Origin: Zygnema cylindricum
Taxonomy: Eukaryota > Streptophyta > Zygnematophyceae > Zygnematales > Zygnemataceae
Reading direction: 5' to 3'
Length of the DNA stretch: 64,000 bases
Assembly: GCA_037447655.1 (NCBI GenBank)
Contig: JBBHKE010002052.1
Coordinates: 563,185 to 627,184, forward strand
The notes below the pieces were generated by a model. The model was not told the origin of the DNA. It did not search any database and was given only the letters and a program-made list of their open reading frames with translations. Each line of letters begins with the position of its first letter. The stretch's first letter is position 1. Below, one piece after another: positions 54,184-64,000 of this stretch. The translations under genes and the position numbers were made by a program.

Positions 54184-55861
54184 CCATCCTCCTTGAAGGA
54201 CGTTGGAGGACGGTGGTCACATTCTATTAGGTGCCGAGATTGCTTCACGAATACTATATCATAAATGATTGAAGTCTTAGGTCTAACTCATAGAAACTTA
54301 GAGAATCTTGATTAATTCTGAGTAAGAATGTTTTTTAAAAAACAAAGAAAGGTGATCCAAGCTGGTACGAAAACGCTAATGTACTAAAAGTTACGATTTG
54401 TACTTATGTACTACATCAATGCAAAAAATGTGTTGCAATGCTTTAGGACCCGAAATCATTTCCACCAAGGTGAATAAATGGCAGGGAGCATGAGAGGATA
54501 TCCTTCGGCAAACATTTTCTCTTTTTTTTGGTGGATTTGCATCCGCCAAGCCTGAAGTCACACGCCCTATACCACCCGTAAGTTTGCTATCACAGCTCCA
54601 TCGTGGAATTTATCCACGCTTTCCAATTGTTGCAAATGTACAATACCAATTTGTGGCTATCGTCCTCCTTGAGGACTGTAGTCCCTAACTGGCTAGATAG
54701 AGAGATTACTTCGGATGCGAGGAAAAAAAAAACGGACGATCTATGTTCACGCCCAGAAGCATGGAGAATCTTGACAAGCATCCCGTAAACATGTTGAAAA
54801 AAAAAAAAAAGTTGCACGGAATGGTACGAAAATGTACGGGGTCAAATAAACAACTCCATTTCGCTAATGGAGTTTTACCCTACGAGAAATATTGTCGTTA
54901 TTCTATAAAGCATATGTTATCATTCTATCCAATACCCGAATGATGCGCGGTCTTCTTCATATGAGTTTGAACTGCGATTAACTACGGATCATAGTATTTT
55001 ATGCAAATGTTAACTGACGAAAAGTCACATATGTCAAATTTTGAAACCCACAATGTCGACTGTTGTTTGATTTGGGTTGACATCAAAAGCCAAATTTACA
55101 TCGAATCTACCCCCAAAACCATATCTTCACTTTTGACACTGAAAAAAAGTAAGGTCGCGCACATTCATGAATACATACCTATATCCATTAGTACATGCAT
55201 AAATAACCACGTCCATACACATCCACCCACACACACACAAGTAACACATCACAACAATATCCACACTGTTATATACTCGCATTGACACAAACACACCTCA
55301 ATTTTGCTGACACATATAGACGACTAAAATTTAAAACTAAACTTTGAAACAAACTTCCTAGAACCAAATAAAAGCCTAAATCTGATTTTTTTTTCGATTT
55401 TGGGTCAATGTCAAAGATTTTGGTGGGTCGACCTGTAACTTCTCTTTTTGGAAATGCAAGTTTAAAATAACTAGACGCCAATTTGTATTTCCCATTAAAA
55501 TAAATGTAAAATGATGTAAATAGACATTTGACTGCTTATAGACGGACTATGATTCGTTGAAGGGTATCTTTGTCGGTTTTACCGCGAAATTGGAAGTGTA
55601 CATAAAGGCGGGGTAGTACTTGTTTATTTCCACTACGACATATTAGGGAACTATTTTTGTGTACTTTTTGCTAATTTTTTTGTATTTGCGTAATTTATAT
55701 ACTTTTTTTCACTTTGATACACACTTTCTTTGTCTTTTTTCATTTTTTGTACTCTTGTACCAAAACTTATTTTTGTGCTCTCTTACCGATGTATTGCCTA
55801 ACAAAATTACTTTTGTACCCTTGTACCAAAATTTACTTTTGTGCTTTAGTATCGGAATTTA
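54184..55861. other. Gene-free stretch
   Basis: No supported gene. A CA/ACAC microsatellite-like patch lies at about 55206-55245. From 55640 the + strand repeats TTTTGTACTCTTGTACCAAAAC-type units of about 45 bases, also found near 57293-57355. Short frames show no domain. Confidence 0.45.
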
Positions 55862-57250
55862 TGGCACGTTCCCATATGTTAAAGTAAGGGTTTTTTTATG
55901 TCGTTTTTGTCAAAAACGTAGCCCGCAACAAGAAATATTCAATTGTACAACTTTTTTGTAAAAACCATGGTACAATTTGCGTCATCTTGAAACTTAGAAT
56001 GTATTACAATAAGTTGTCTTGCTCTTATCGACCCACGGTCACGTCATTCCTACTTATCTCACTTTACCTGAAATTAACCCCCAAAGTGATTTCAGTTGAA
56101 ATAACAGATTATCAATGAATAGGAAAAGGTTGTCGCACGTTTTTGAAAATTTTTGCAAGAGGGAGAATACACACTATTTTCTTCCATGGGTCACACGCAT
56201 GTACGTAAAAAAATGACAAAGGTTTCGGACCTCCACTTTCACTCATGGGTCTTCTTCAAAAGTCTACTTAGTCGTCGCCTCTCGCCCTCCGTCTCACTCG
56301 GACGCTCCTTTCTCCCTCTTTTTGGAATGAAATGCGACAATAATGGTATGAAATGAAAGAGATCTTTTCTTTTTTCTTTTGAATACTTTTGGTCGACGTT
56401 TGATGGCAGATCGAGTTAGAAAAGACAAAAAAACAAAATCGGGAAGCCATGACAAGTTTTAGAATTAGTGACATTGACGTCGTTACAAGTGAGCATGACA
56501 TCACAATGTCACAAAACCCTAACCCTTCGATGTCACAAAAAATTGACACAATGCAGTTTGACAACATACATTTGTAGACGTCTACAAGTGTTGCTAGTTT
56601 TGTACGTCTACAGCTAATGCATGTTTTATAGACGTCTACAACCGTCACAAGAAACAAAGAATTAACTACACCGCAAATCGTGATTAGAGTAATGAAAAAA
56701 TTAGAGTACAAAAACTGAAAAAAAAAATTAGAGTAATGAACGTTAATTTATGTGATAGAGCTGTTTCAAACTTTCAAATATAAATTTTACTCTAATTTAT
56801 TTAAGTACTCTAATTTGGCACGCTAATATCCTCTACTGTAAATAACGTATAAGGTATTCGTACAGAATTTGGAAAAACGTACAGTTTATCGTCACTATGA
56901 CGTTTGCACTACGCGGTTTGTTATAACGCGGTTACATGATATTGGCCTATATTAAATTATTATTTGTACTTTTTTACTTAATAAAGTACAATTTTGCACG
57001 GTCGCAGGTCGTCCGTACTCCACACTATTTAAAACGAACCTATATTAGAATTAAAAACGCTAATTAAACTTTACTTTTAGTATAATAATGAACAAATTCG
57101 AATCATTTACTCTATTTCTTGTGATATAGTCGAAAATTCGAGCGACCGAATTAGAGTAATTTACTCTAATTACGATTCGCGGTGTAGCGATTTCGTTTTC
57201 AAACATGAACATTATAAAAAGTAATACTGAGAATCTTCACTAAGAAAAAA
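55862..57250. repeat. Dispersed repeat, copy C, with nested TA-MITE
   Basis: Shares with copy A (2717-4291) CCCATATGTTAAAGT, CGACCCACGG, the CTCGCCCTCCGTCTC pyrimidine patch, AATAATGGTATGAAATGAAAG and GACATCACAATGTCACAAAAC. It lacks the hAT insertion of copy A near 56402. A TA-MITE (56669-57184) lies in its right part. Borders approximate. Confidence 0.5.
56669..57184. mobile_element. TA-flanked MITE, 516 bp
   Basis: Starts CACCGCAAATCGTGATTAG and ends CTAATTACGATTCGCGGTG, with TA on both sides (56667-56668 and 57185-57186). It is the best reference copy for the split MITE 19124-38999. Contains TTTGATGTGATAGAGTCG-like repeats shared with 233-873. Confidence 0.82.
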
Positions 57251-57474
57251 AGTCACAAGACTGAGCTACGGTTGCATGGGAATGTACCATTTATTTTGTA
57301 CTCTCGTATCAGAATTTATTGTTGTACTCTTGTACCAAAATTTACTTTTGTAATTATCAGAGACACTCCTTCACATTTAGGTCGAGCAACACATTCTTTA
57401 CGTTAGGAACCCTAAAAACCTTATAAAACTTAAATCAACTATAACTCACCCGAGAAATTTGACATGTCCTGTAT

Positions 57475-60400
57475 TTATAAGTCCAAAGTGGTAATTGAAT
57501 GTGTTGTATTGGAATAAAATGGTATCTGAGACACATAAAATAATGGCCCCTGTGATGCAATTCCACCGGAATTCAAAGCCAATCTCAAGTCAAAGAGTAC
57601 ATCGGGACAAGTCGTATTCCAAACATGTACTTCCATAGCCATTGTGTTTTTTCCTTCCAATAGGAATGGAGAAGCGGTATTTTGTACCACTGTAAAGGTT
57701 TTCCATACTCGAACTGTTGCTGGAATGCCCGCAAGGGAAGTTTCTCACCCTGTCATTCCAAAATTTTGAAATTTCGTAGGAAATCGAAGCTTATTATTGG
57801 GGCGAAAGAAAAAAATAAGTAGTAACCGCAGGAAATTGGAGCTTAGTGGGGCGAAAGAAAAAGTTGTTGGATTTAATGCGATCTTTGGTGATTTATTTGT
57901 ACCGGCAGCGATTCACTTGTACTGGCATAATTTTACCGATTCACATTTTGTGACGCGACGTGACGTGACGCGAAGAATCGGCTTGTGCCGAATCTGACGA
58001 CGATTCCGCCAACTTTACTTTTGAGTATATTGTGTCAGAAGCACAGAGCGACACTTTGTGGTGGAAAACAACAAAACGGCAACATCTCATTGCACCACTT
58101 ATTCAGGCATTTCATCACAAGATGACAGATAGAAGGATATAAAGTGCACCAAGGCACTTAGAACAATTATCTCATGGAAATGGCATGCAGATCACTCTCA
58201 GACTTAGAATACTCTCAAGAATTCATAGAAGAAGCATTTACTTTATTTGATCAGAACTCTTTGTACATTCTTTATTAGGATTCATATCATAGACAATAGA
58301 AGGAGAATGTAGCTTTATTAAAGTTAGTCCGTAGGAACAATTTGTATTCCAATCGGGGCTCACTTTTGCTTACGCCTTGTGGCCCCTTGACTATAACTAA
58401 ATTTCTCAAGCTGCCTAAACCTGTCCAATCTATTGATTTGTTTCTATGCCTCTCACATTGCTATCTACCTAGTGGTTCGTACAGGCTAAGTTTTGCTGTG
58501 TTTAGATTTCATGTGTTTATAAGTTGGGTGCGCAATGATTTATATGACCTTGCAAAACTATTAAAAGTCATTAATGCAAGAAATTGGAACTTATTGGGAT
58601 GGAAAAAAAAAGCAAAAAGGAGAAAAGAAAAAATAGGAAAAGGAAGAGAGGATTTTTTTATAAACGTGAAAATAAGACGAAGCCCAATGCATATGTAGGA
58701 GCAATCTATCAGGAAAGACTATTTCTTTTTAAGCTATTTTTTTTACAATTTTCAAACACATGGAGAGTCAAGAAAACATTTGCGTGGCTTTCATTCGTTG
58801 CAGCCTTTCCAAGATATTCCTAAATTCAATCCATCAATTTTTCAACAAACGAATGCGGACCGATGTTTCCAATTACTCAAAATTAAAAGAGAATGAACAC
58901 ATACCAGTGTGCTGTTTATAACCTTTTGGTCTTGTGGAAGGTTATCACGGAGGATCTCTCGATTGTTCAAGTAAACCACAGAACCGTGTTGCACAAGAAT
59001 GTTGAAGATCAGTTCAATAAAACGGAGACATCTGTAGATGTTGAACGTCTTCCGAAAGTAGAAGGTGACTAGGGAATCTGTTGAGTTCGGAAGGCGAGTC
59101 GTAATCTGAAAAGGGCCTGGAAATTTCCACCGCCGGCCCAACATCAGAGAAAATTAATATTTTGACGACTCATGTTTGCATCTCATATGAGAAGCTTTTG
59201 TTGTTAACAATATGTGCAGGCCTATCGCATAGATGGAGGGAAATAGGGGATTTATTTATCCTTAGAGGCCCGGGGCCCGCCGTACGACTCGAGAACCAAA
59301 GAGAGCGCGGTACAGAGCCCATGCGAGGTTCGGTTCGGGAGTCTAATGGTTGGCAAGGGTAAATCAAGTATTTCCCGGACCTGTGCATAATCCTTCCTTC
59401 TTTACAGGCTTGTTTTGCAGACTAGTTTTTTCAAGATAGAAGGGAAATCTGGTTCGGTAACTAAGCGCACAAGTTCTGAGAAACATCAAAGCAAGCATGC
59501 ATTTGCAGATAACAATCATTTGTCCTGAGCGTCACAAATAGTCTTTTCAGTAATCCTTACCACAGAGGATTTGCGACAAAATTTTATCACAAAAAAGGCA
59601 AGTACTTAAGTACTAACTGCAAAAACGTATTCTCGCTTGGTTTGAGAATAAGCCTCCTATTAATGTCCGGAACTCCGGTAAGGAAAAGACAAAAGTAATA
59701 ATAGCTAGGTAAAGTACGATGGCCTAAACCCATAATGAAAATCCATACATGCTAAAAAACACATGCCTTGGAAATATAAGGAGGTGAATAAGTCCTAAAG
59801 TCTTAACGCATTAGTCACTACCATTACATCTACTACAGTATATTTCACTTTATTCCTGTCATGTAATCATAACATCCCTCTCTCTTTTATAATCCGCTTT
59901 AAGGAAGATTCTGGTGGCAAAGACTCATTTGATTTATTTCCAATTTAATTATAGAGTATAGGAAGAACTGCAAAATTTTACCTGAATAATTGTAACCCAA
60001 GGGAGCGTACCCCGATTTCCACTTGTTAATATTGCTTGACGGGTTATAAAACTGAGGTTTCAGCTCTAAACCGGAAGCGTTTAACTGCCACTTGTCGGCA
60101 CTCCATTGGACGTTGCAGGGACTGCATTGAAAGAAAAAACAGAAAGACTCTCTGCATGATTTTTTGATGTTCTTTTAATCAATTTAACTTTCTTTGCTTT
60201 TATTCAATGAATGATGCTCAGCAGTAATATCGATTAAACTCTCACCAACCAATAGTGCATTTTGTCAATCTCATAAAAATGCAACTTCCTTCATATGTGA
60301 CGCAAAGGAAATATCGCATACGAGCTTCAAAAGCCCCAAAATGGTCCGAATCTGAACTCTAATCAGCATTAAATTCAGTGACTTGAGTGCAAACATTTTG

Positions 60401-63400
60401 TGAGCTCTGCAGGAAGGCAGAACAAGGAGCTCCTGTCGCGAACTGGATTTCAGATTCGTTTGCAGAAAGAAAAGAACACAAAGGATTGCCTTCTCAAGAA
60501 ACTAGAATTGCGACGAATGTAGAAGTGCAATGTAGCGGATTTCACCAGAAAAGTGACATGCGTTATGGTTCTCACTAAACGTCGGATGAAACTTTGAAGC
60601 TATAAACACGACTTTAGAACCAAAATTTTATATTTGTAGCGCCTTTTAGTTAATAAATTTTTGATACCCGATAGTCAATTATCGGATCAGAAAAAAAGTA
60701 CAGAAAAGTATACATTACAAGTTTAAAAATGCAATCCTCAGGTGACATTACAAGTTTAAAAATGCAATCCTCAAACCTGACCACTAAAAGGGTCGACAAA
60801 ATTACTGTACTTTCACTATTTTCAGAAAATTCTAAGACTACTAGATTATGCGAACATTTTCAGAACGAGCATTCGAGCAGCAAAAATCACAAATTGTCCG
60901 TGGTCGTCCATCAGGTACAACACCTTCAAAATGTTTCCTGTCTTAGTTTGTACTTTATAGTACTTGAAGTACAACCGCGAATCGTCATTAGCGTCAAGGT
61001 TTTTTTCGCCACTTAAAACATCTTTTCTCCATACACAATTGTCGGATTTTCAATTTGAGATTGCCAATCGGAAGCTGAAATTGATACCTTTCAATCGCAA
61101 CCGTCAGATCCACAATCCGACAAGTGTATATGGAGAAAAGATGTTTTAAGTGGCGAAAAAAACGATTCGCGGTGTACCGTCACCGTACTAATTCATATCG
61201 GTCATCACCAACTATCAGTTTATCGGTAATAATTGACCTTATTGGTAGTTATCTTTCCGAAATTTGAACCAATTGATATAAATGTGGATATTGACATCGC
61301 TGACTAAGGGTGAACTTCCATTAGAGGAAAGTGGGGTTGCTTACTGGACGCCGTACAATTTCGTACAGATTCGTACCATTTTTTTTTCTGTCAGATGAAA
61401 CATGACGAAACATGTCTACTGGATGGCTCCAATATTATAGGCATAAATGTCGACCGTTGGATTTTTCACTTTTTTAGATTCGCGAAGCAATCACGCAATC
61501 GTCCAGTGTGAAGAGACTCTCCTCGGGAGGAGAGAGTTTCTTCACAGTGGTCGCGTACCATTGGTACACGTGAAAATTAGAAAAAAAAATCGCCACAAAC
61601 AGGCAATGTGAATCGAACACGTCGTACACGCCATGTGCCTTCTGCCACGGTGTATGAAGGTCGACCGAAATATCTTCGCACGCTCCTTTTGACATCCGCT
61701 GACCTTAAAGTTTGCGGCGCCTTTTTGACATTCCGTTCCGAAATTTTGATTTTCAATTTCAAAATTAAAATCTGGTCGCAAAATTTTCGAATGAGTCATT
61801 AACTACCTCCACCTGTACAAATATTACGTACAGATTTTCAGCTTGAATAATATTTCTAGATTTTAAGAATCTGAAAAACTAACCTACGTGGCGCCAATCA
61901 TAATTGAGAAACGATGTCTACTAGCACGACATAATGGAAGGTCGTGCCAGTAAACACTAGAAATAGACGTATCCGCATGTTTGCTGGGACAGCCCCTAAT
62001 GGAGAACAGGCCTAACATATGTGCAATCGATATGATATGAACTTTGTTTATAACAATTCAAAAATTGAAGTCTGACGTCATCACCTGGAGATCTGGCAGT
62101 AATTGTTGACATTCGCCCTGTAAAGAGTTAACTTTGAGTCGAGGGTTGTGGGGAGTTCAAGACTAAAGAATCCCATTCTCGAAATACAAATCGATTCATA
62201 AAAAATCCTTTGTGGAGTTGAAGGGACAACCCTATCGCAATACCTGCATTCAACCAAAAATCAAGCCTCTAAATCACTCTTTACTGCACATTATATTTGA
62301 AGTCTAAAGTAAACAAGTGCCATGAATTTGAGCTCGATTTCTTACACAGTTTCACGACTTGACGAATTATCACCATGGAAGCACTTGGCTTGCCGTACTT
62401 AATATATCTAGCTCTTCAACGTTCAAAACAAAAAACAGAAATCCACACTGCATAAAATCAGTTTTTTCACATTAAACGCTATGCTTTATCCATGCGACCT
62501 ATACATAAGATCTGGCCTTCTCAAACCTACCTGAAATATGCTTGATGTGTAGCATTCATAGCCCACTGATAATTTTTTGCTGATGGAAATTGTATCGTTA
62601 AACCCTGCCCACAACGGTCATCTTTTTCCCAATGGTCCAAATAGTCGACGTTCATTGAAGCTGGAACAAAATCTGGATCTAAACCGGGTGTAAATGTGAT
62701 CCGATAGGTGTAAGTACTTAGAAGACTCATGGCAAATAAGCGTAAATTAATATTTTTGCTTTGGAGGTCTCTTATATTGCCATAAACAGCAAACCTTTTG
62801 CTATCATTCAATCGTTCCACCATCAAAAAACTGCCAACCAAACCCTCAAAGGGTCAATCCAAGGCCAAATGGTAGATCACTTACTGAATTTTATGACGAC
62901 AAATAATGTATAATTGGACTGACATTCAAAGAGAATAAATTAATTAGTACGTATGCAGTGTTAGAATGTCTTACAAGACTTCCCCGATTATGTGTTTCCC
63001 ATAAGCTAAGGTTTAATCAGATCTCCATTCGACCCCCTGACATAACTAACCATGTCCATATTTCAAAACACATGCCACCTAGAGGCAACGTAACTAACTG
63101 TAGTACAAGAATACTTTTCTCGCATTCACTTTGTCAGTATCTTTATATCTCGCATTACAAGAAGGGAGGAGACTCACCTAAAATCTCCATCTTTGTTGGT
63201 GTAGACATTGCCATATTGAAAAGCCGGTTCACTGTAAGATATAACTACAGTTCTATAACAGGATCCTGGACATCCATAAGCATTCGCCTTATCAAGAAGT
63301 TGACATCCTGCTTGTGACACATTCGGGTTGTTTGCAGAAACCACATATCCTGGAGACCCTAAAATGCTTCCATCTTTGTCCTTCAAATTGATAAAATCTG

Positions 63401-63694
63401 CAGCTTCTCCCACAACGCTGAGTCTGTTGCTTGCCTGTGGGGAGCAATGATCGAAATCCAACATTTTTTTGTCAGTTTTACCAGTACATGTACACAAAAA
63501 GCGTAAAATCGTCATAGTAATCGCCAGCAGCAAATCGGGTAAACAGCCTCAAACGTTCAATGCAATTACATGGAAATCTCCACATCCAGATAGCTCGCTT
63601 TCCAATTATATGATCACCTATACTACCGCCATTCTGAAAAGAACTTACATAATAGTATCCATTCCTGGGTGTCACCCACACAGGGTTTGTGTTG
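57475..63694 (-). CDS. Large extracellular protein, G8/CEMIP/fibrocystin-like (3' part)
   Basis: Visible exons (minus): 63649-63694, 63178-63434, 62531-62830, 59982-60121, 58905-59116, and a terminal exon ending at 57475 whose start (about 57735) is unresolved. The first five are GT-AG with agreeing phases. DKDGSILGSPG and CQLLDKANAYGCPGSCYRTV recall the region after the parallel beta-helix in CEMIP/TMEM2/fibrocystin-type proteins. KWKSGYAPLGYN, TFYFRKTFNI, GSVVYLNNREILRDNLP and LLEGKNTMAMEVHVWN form a jelly-roll module common in secreted proteins. Sequons such as NAT, NAS, NST and NTT suggest N-glycosylation. No C-terminal membrane segment is seen. The 5' part lies beyond 64000. The intron 60122-62530 holds two MITEs. 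Substrate and function are unknown; the family call is from motif memory. Confidence 0.6.
60972..61174. mobile_element. TA-flanked MITE in an intron, 203 bp
   Basis: Starts CAACCGCGAATCGTCATTAG and ends AAACGATTCGCGGTG, with TA on both sides (60970-60971 and 61175-61176). Inside, GCCACTTAAAACATCTTTTCTCC faces GGAGAAAAGATGTTTTAAGTGGC, so long TIRs of about 55 bases make it almost wholly a hairpin. Related to 53926-54181. Confidence 0.78.
61308..62012 (-). mobile_element. 705-bp Harbinger deletion derivative in an intron
   Basis: Left end GGGTGAACTTCCATTAG, right end CTAATGGAGAACAGGCC, flanked by TAA (61305-61307 and 62013-62015). In reverse orientation its first about 134 bases match 45039-45172 and its last about 370 bases match 53435-53922. 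About 200 bases in the middle are not obviously from the large element. It lies in the intron between the exons at 62531 and 60121 and has no coding capacity. Confidence 0.85.
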
Positions 63695-63901
63695 CTGGAA
63701 AATGTTAGACCCTGAGAAAGTGTGTCGAAAAGCTTTTTTAGTATGGAACCTTAGTTTCATGTGATAGCAGTAAATACAAGAAAAGTTAGGACTCGCCCGC
63801 ATACAATTAAACATAATGGCATTATCAACTACAGTGCCCATCGCTTTTAGAGGCAATCATTCTAGTTTGAGTAAGATTTTTTTGACACAAAATCATAACC
63901 T

Positions 63902-64000
63902 GGTGATAATAGCATTATTTAGGTAAGTGGCCTGACATGAGCCACCTTGCAAAACATGATTTCGTGTAGTTAATTCTAATTAGGTGTTAACGTTAATAAT
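63902..64000. mobile_element. MITE fragment at the window edge
   Basis: Matches about 9190-9290: ATTATTTAGGTAAGTGGCC, AACATGATTTCGTGTAG and TTAATTCTAATTAGGTGTTAACG. It is cut by the window end, so borders and TSD cannot be given. Confidence 0.55.

Noticed and set aside
45036-62015. A 17-kb Harbinger element between the two strongly matching inverted ends.
   Set aside because: The flanks would be TTA and TAA, which are not a direct duplication, and the span would include host exons. Pairing 45039 with 53922 (TTA/TTA) and 61308 with 62012 (TAA/TAA) explains everything.
63478-63681. Continuous frame extending the exon at 63649-63694 to the left.
   Set aside because: A GTAAGT donor at 63648 and an acceptor at 63435 fit better; the continuation lacks similarity to the rest of the protein.
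1-64000. CRISPR arrays, bacterial operons, rRNA genes.
   Set aside because: No regularly spaced repeats with unique spacers, no ribosome-binding-site/operon layout, and spliced genes throughout.

Overview
The window is nuclear DNA of a eukaryote, most likely a green plant of the streptophyte line (inference). Reasons: spliced genes with GT-AG introns of about 0.1-2.4 kb; a GPI-transamidase subunit GAA1 gene; a ClpS-like adaptor with an N-terminal extension that looks like a plastid transit peptide; a telo-box-like promoter motif on a small gene of probable mitochondrial function; and a copia primer site that fits the plant form of initiator tRNA-Met as I recall it. No bacterial gene, rRNA, complete tRNA or CRISPR was seen. 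The species cannot be fixed. The gene at the right edge, which resembles G8/CEMIP/fibrocystin-type extracellular proteins, argues against an ordinary flowering plant.

Host genes. (1) GAA1, + strand, 6695-10751, five exons, 786 codons before the stop. (2) ClpS-like adaptor, + strand, 13466-16266, four exons, 203 codons. (3) A 121-codon, two-exon protein, - strand, 41915-42606. (4) A large secreted or membrane-attached protein, - strand, six visible exons from 63694 down to 57475, with its 5' part beyond the window. No operon-like linkage is expected, and the four genes have unrelated jobs.

The rest is mostly transposable elements. Many can be delimited to the base because target-site duplications (TSDs) are intact or an empty site survives in another copy here. 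Four kinds recur: MITEs flanked by TA with ends like CACCGCGAATCG (Tc1/mariner-like); hAT-type elements with 8-bp TSDs; PIF/Harbinger-type elements with TTA/TAA TSDs; and LTR retrotransposons. Positions 1-5 kb hold a hAT end, a TA-MITE, a large foldback element with a Harbinger MITE in one arm, and a dispersed repeat carrying a hAT MITE. Positions 17.6-39.0 kb are one nested stack: a TA-MITE split by a Harbinger MITE, split by a 1.9-kb hAT element and by a Ty3/gypsy retrotransposon (- strand). One gypsy LTR carries a hAT MITE, the other a Ty1/copia retrotransposon (+ strand), whose gag gene has its own 1.3-kb insertion. Positions 45.0-53.9 kb hold an 8.9-kb PIF/Harbinger element with a DDE transposase, a Myb/trihelix partner gene broken by one in-frame stop, and what looks like a captured exon of a GBA2-type glucosylceramidase. 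A 705-bp deletion derivative of this element sits in an intron of host gene 4.

The observations most worth following are the copia primer site with the gag ATG inside it, the readable nesting order, the gene capture in the Harbinger element, and two unrelated hAT MITEs placed head to tail between three copies of one 8-bp target.
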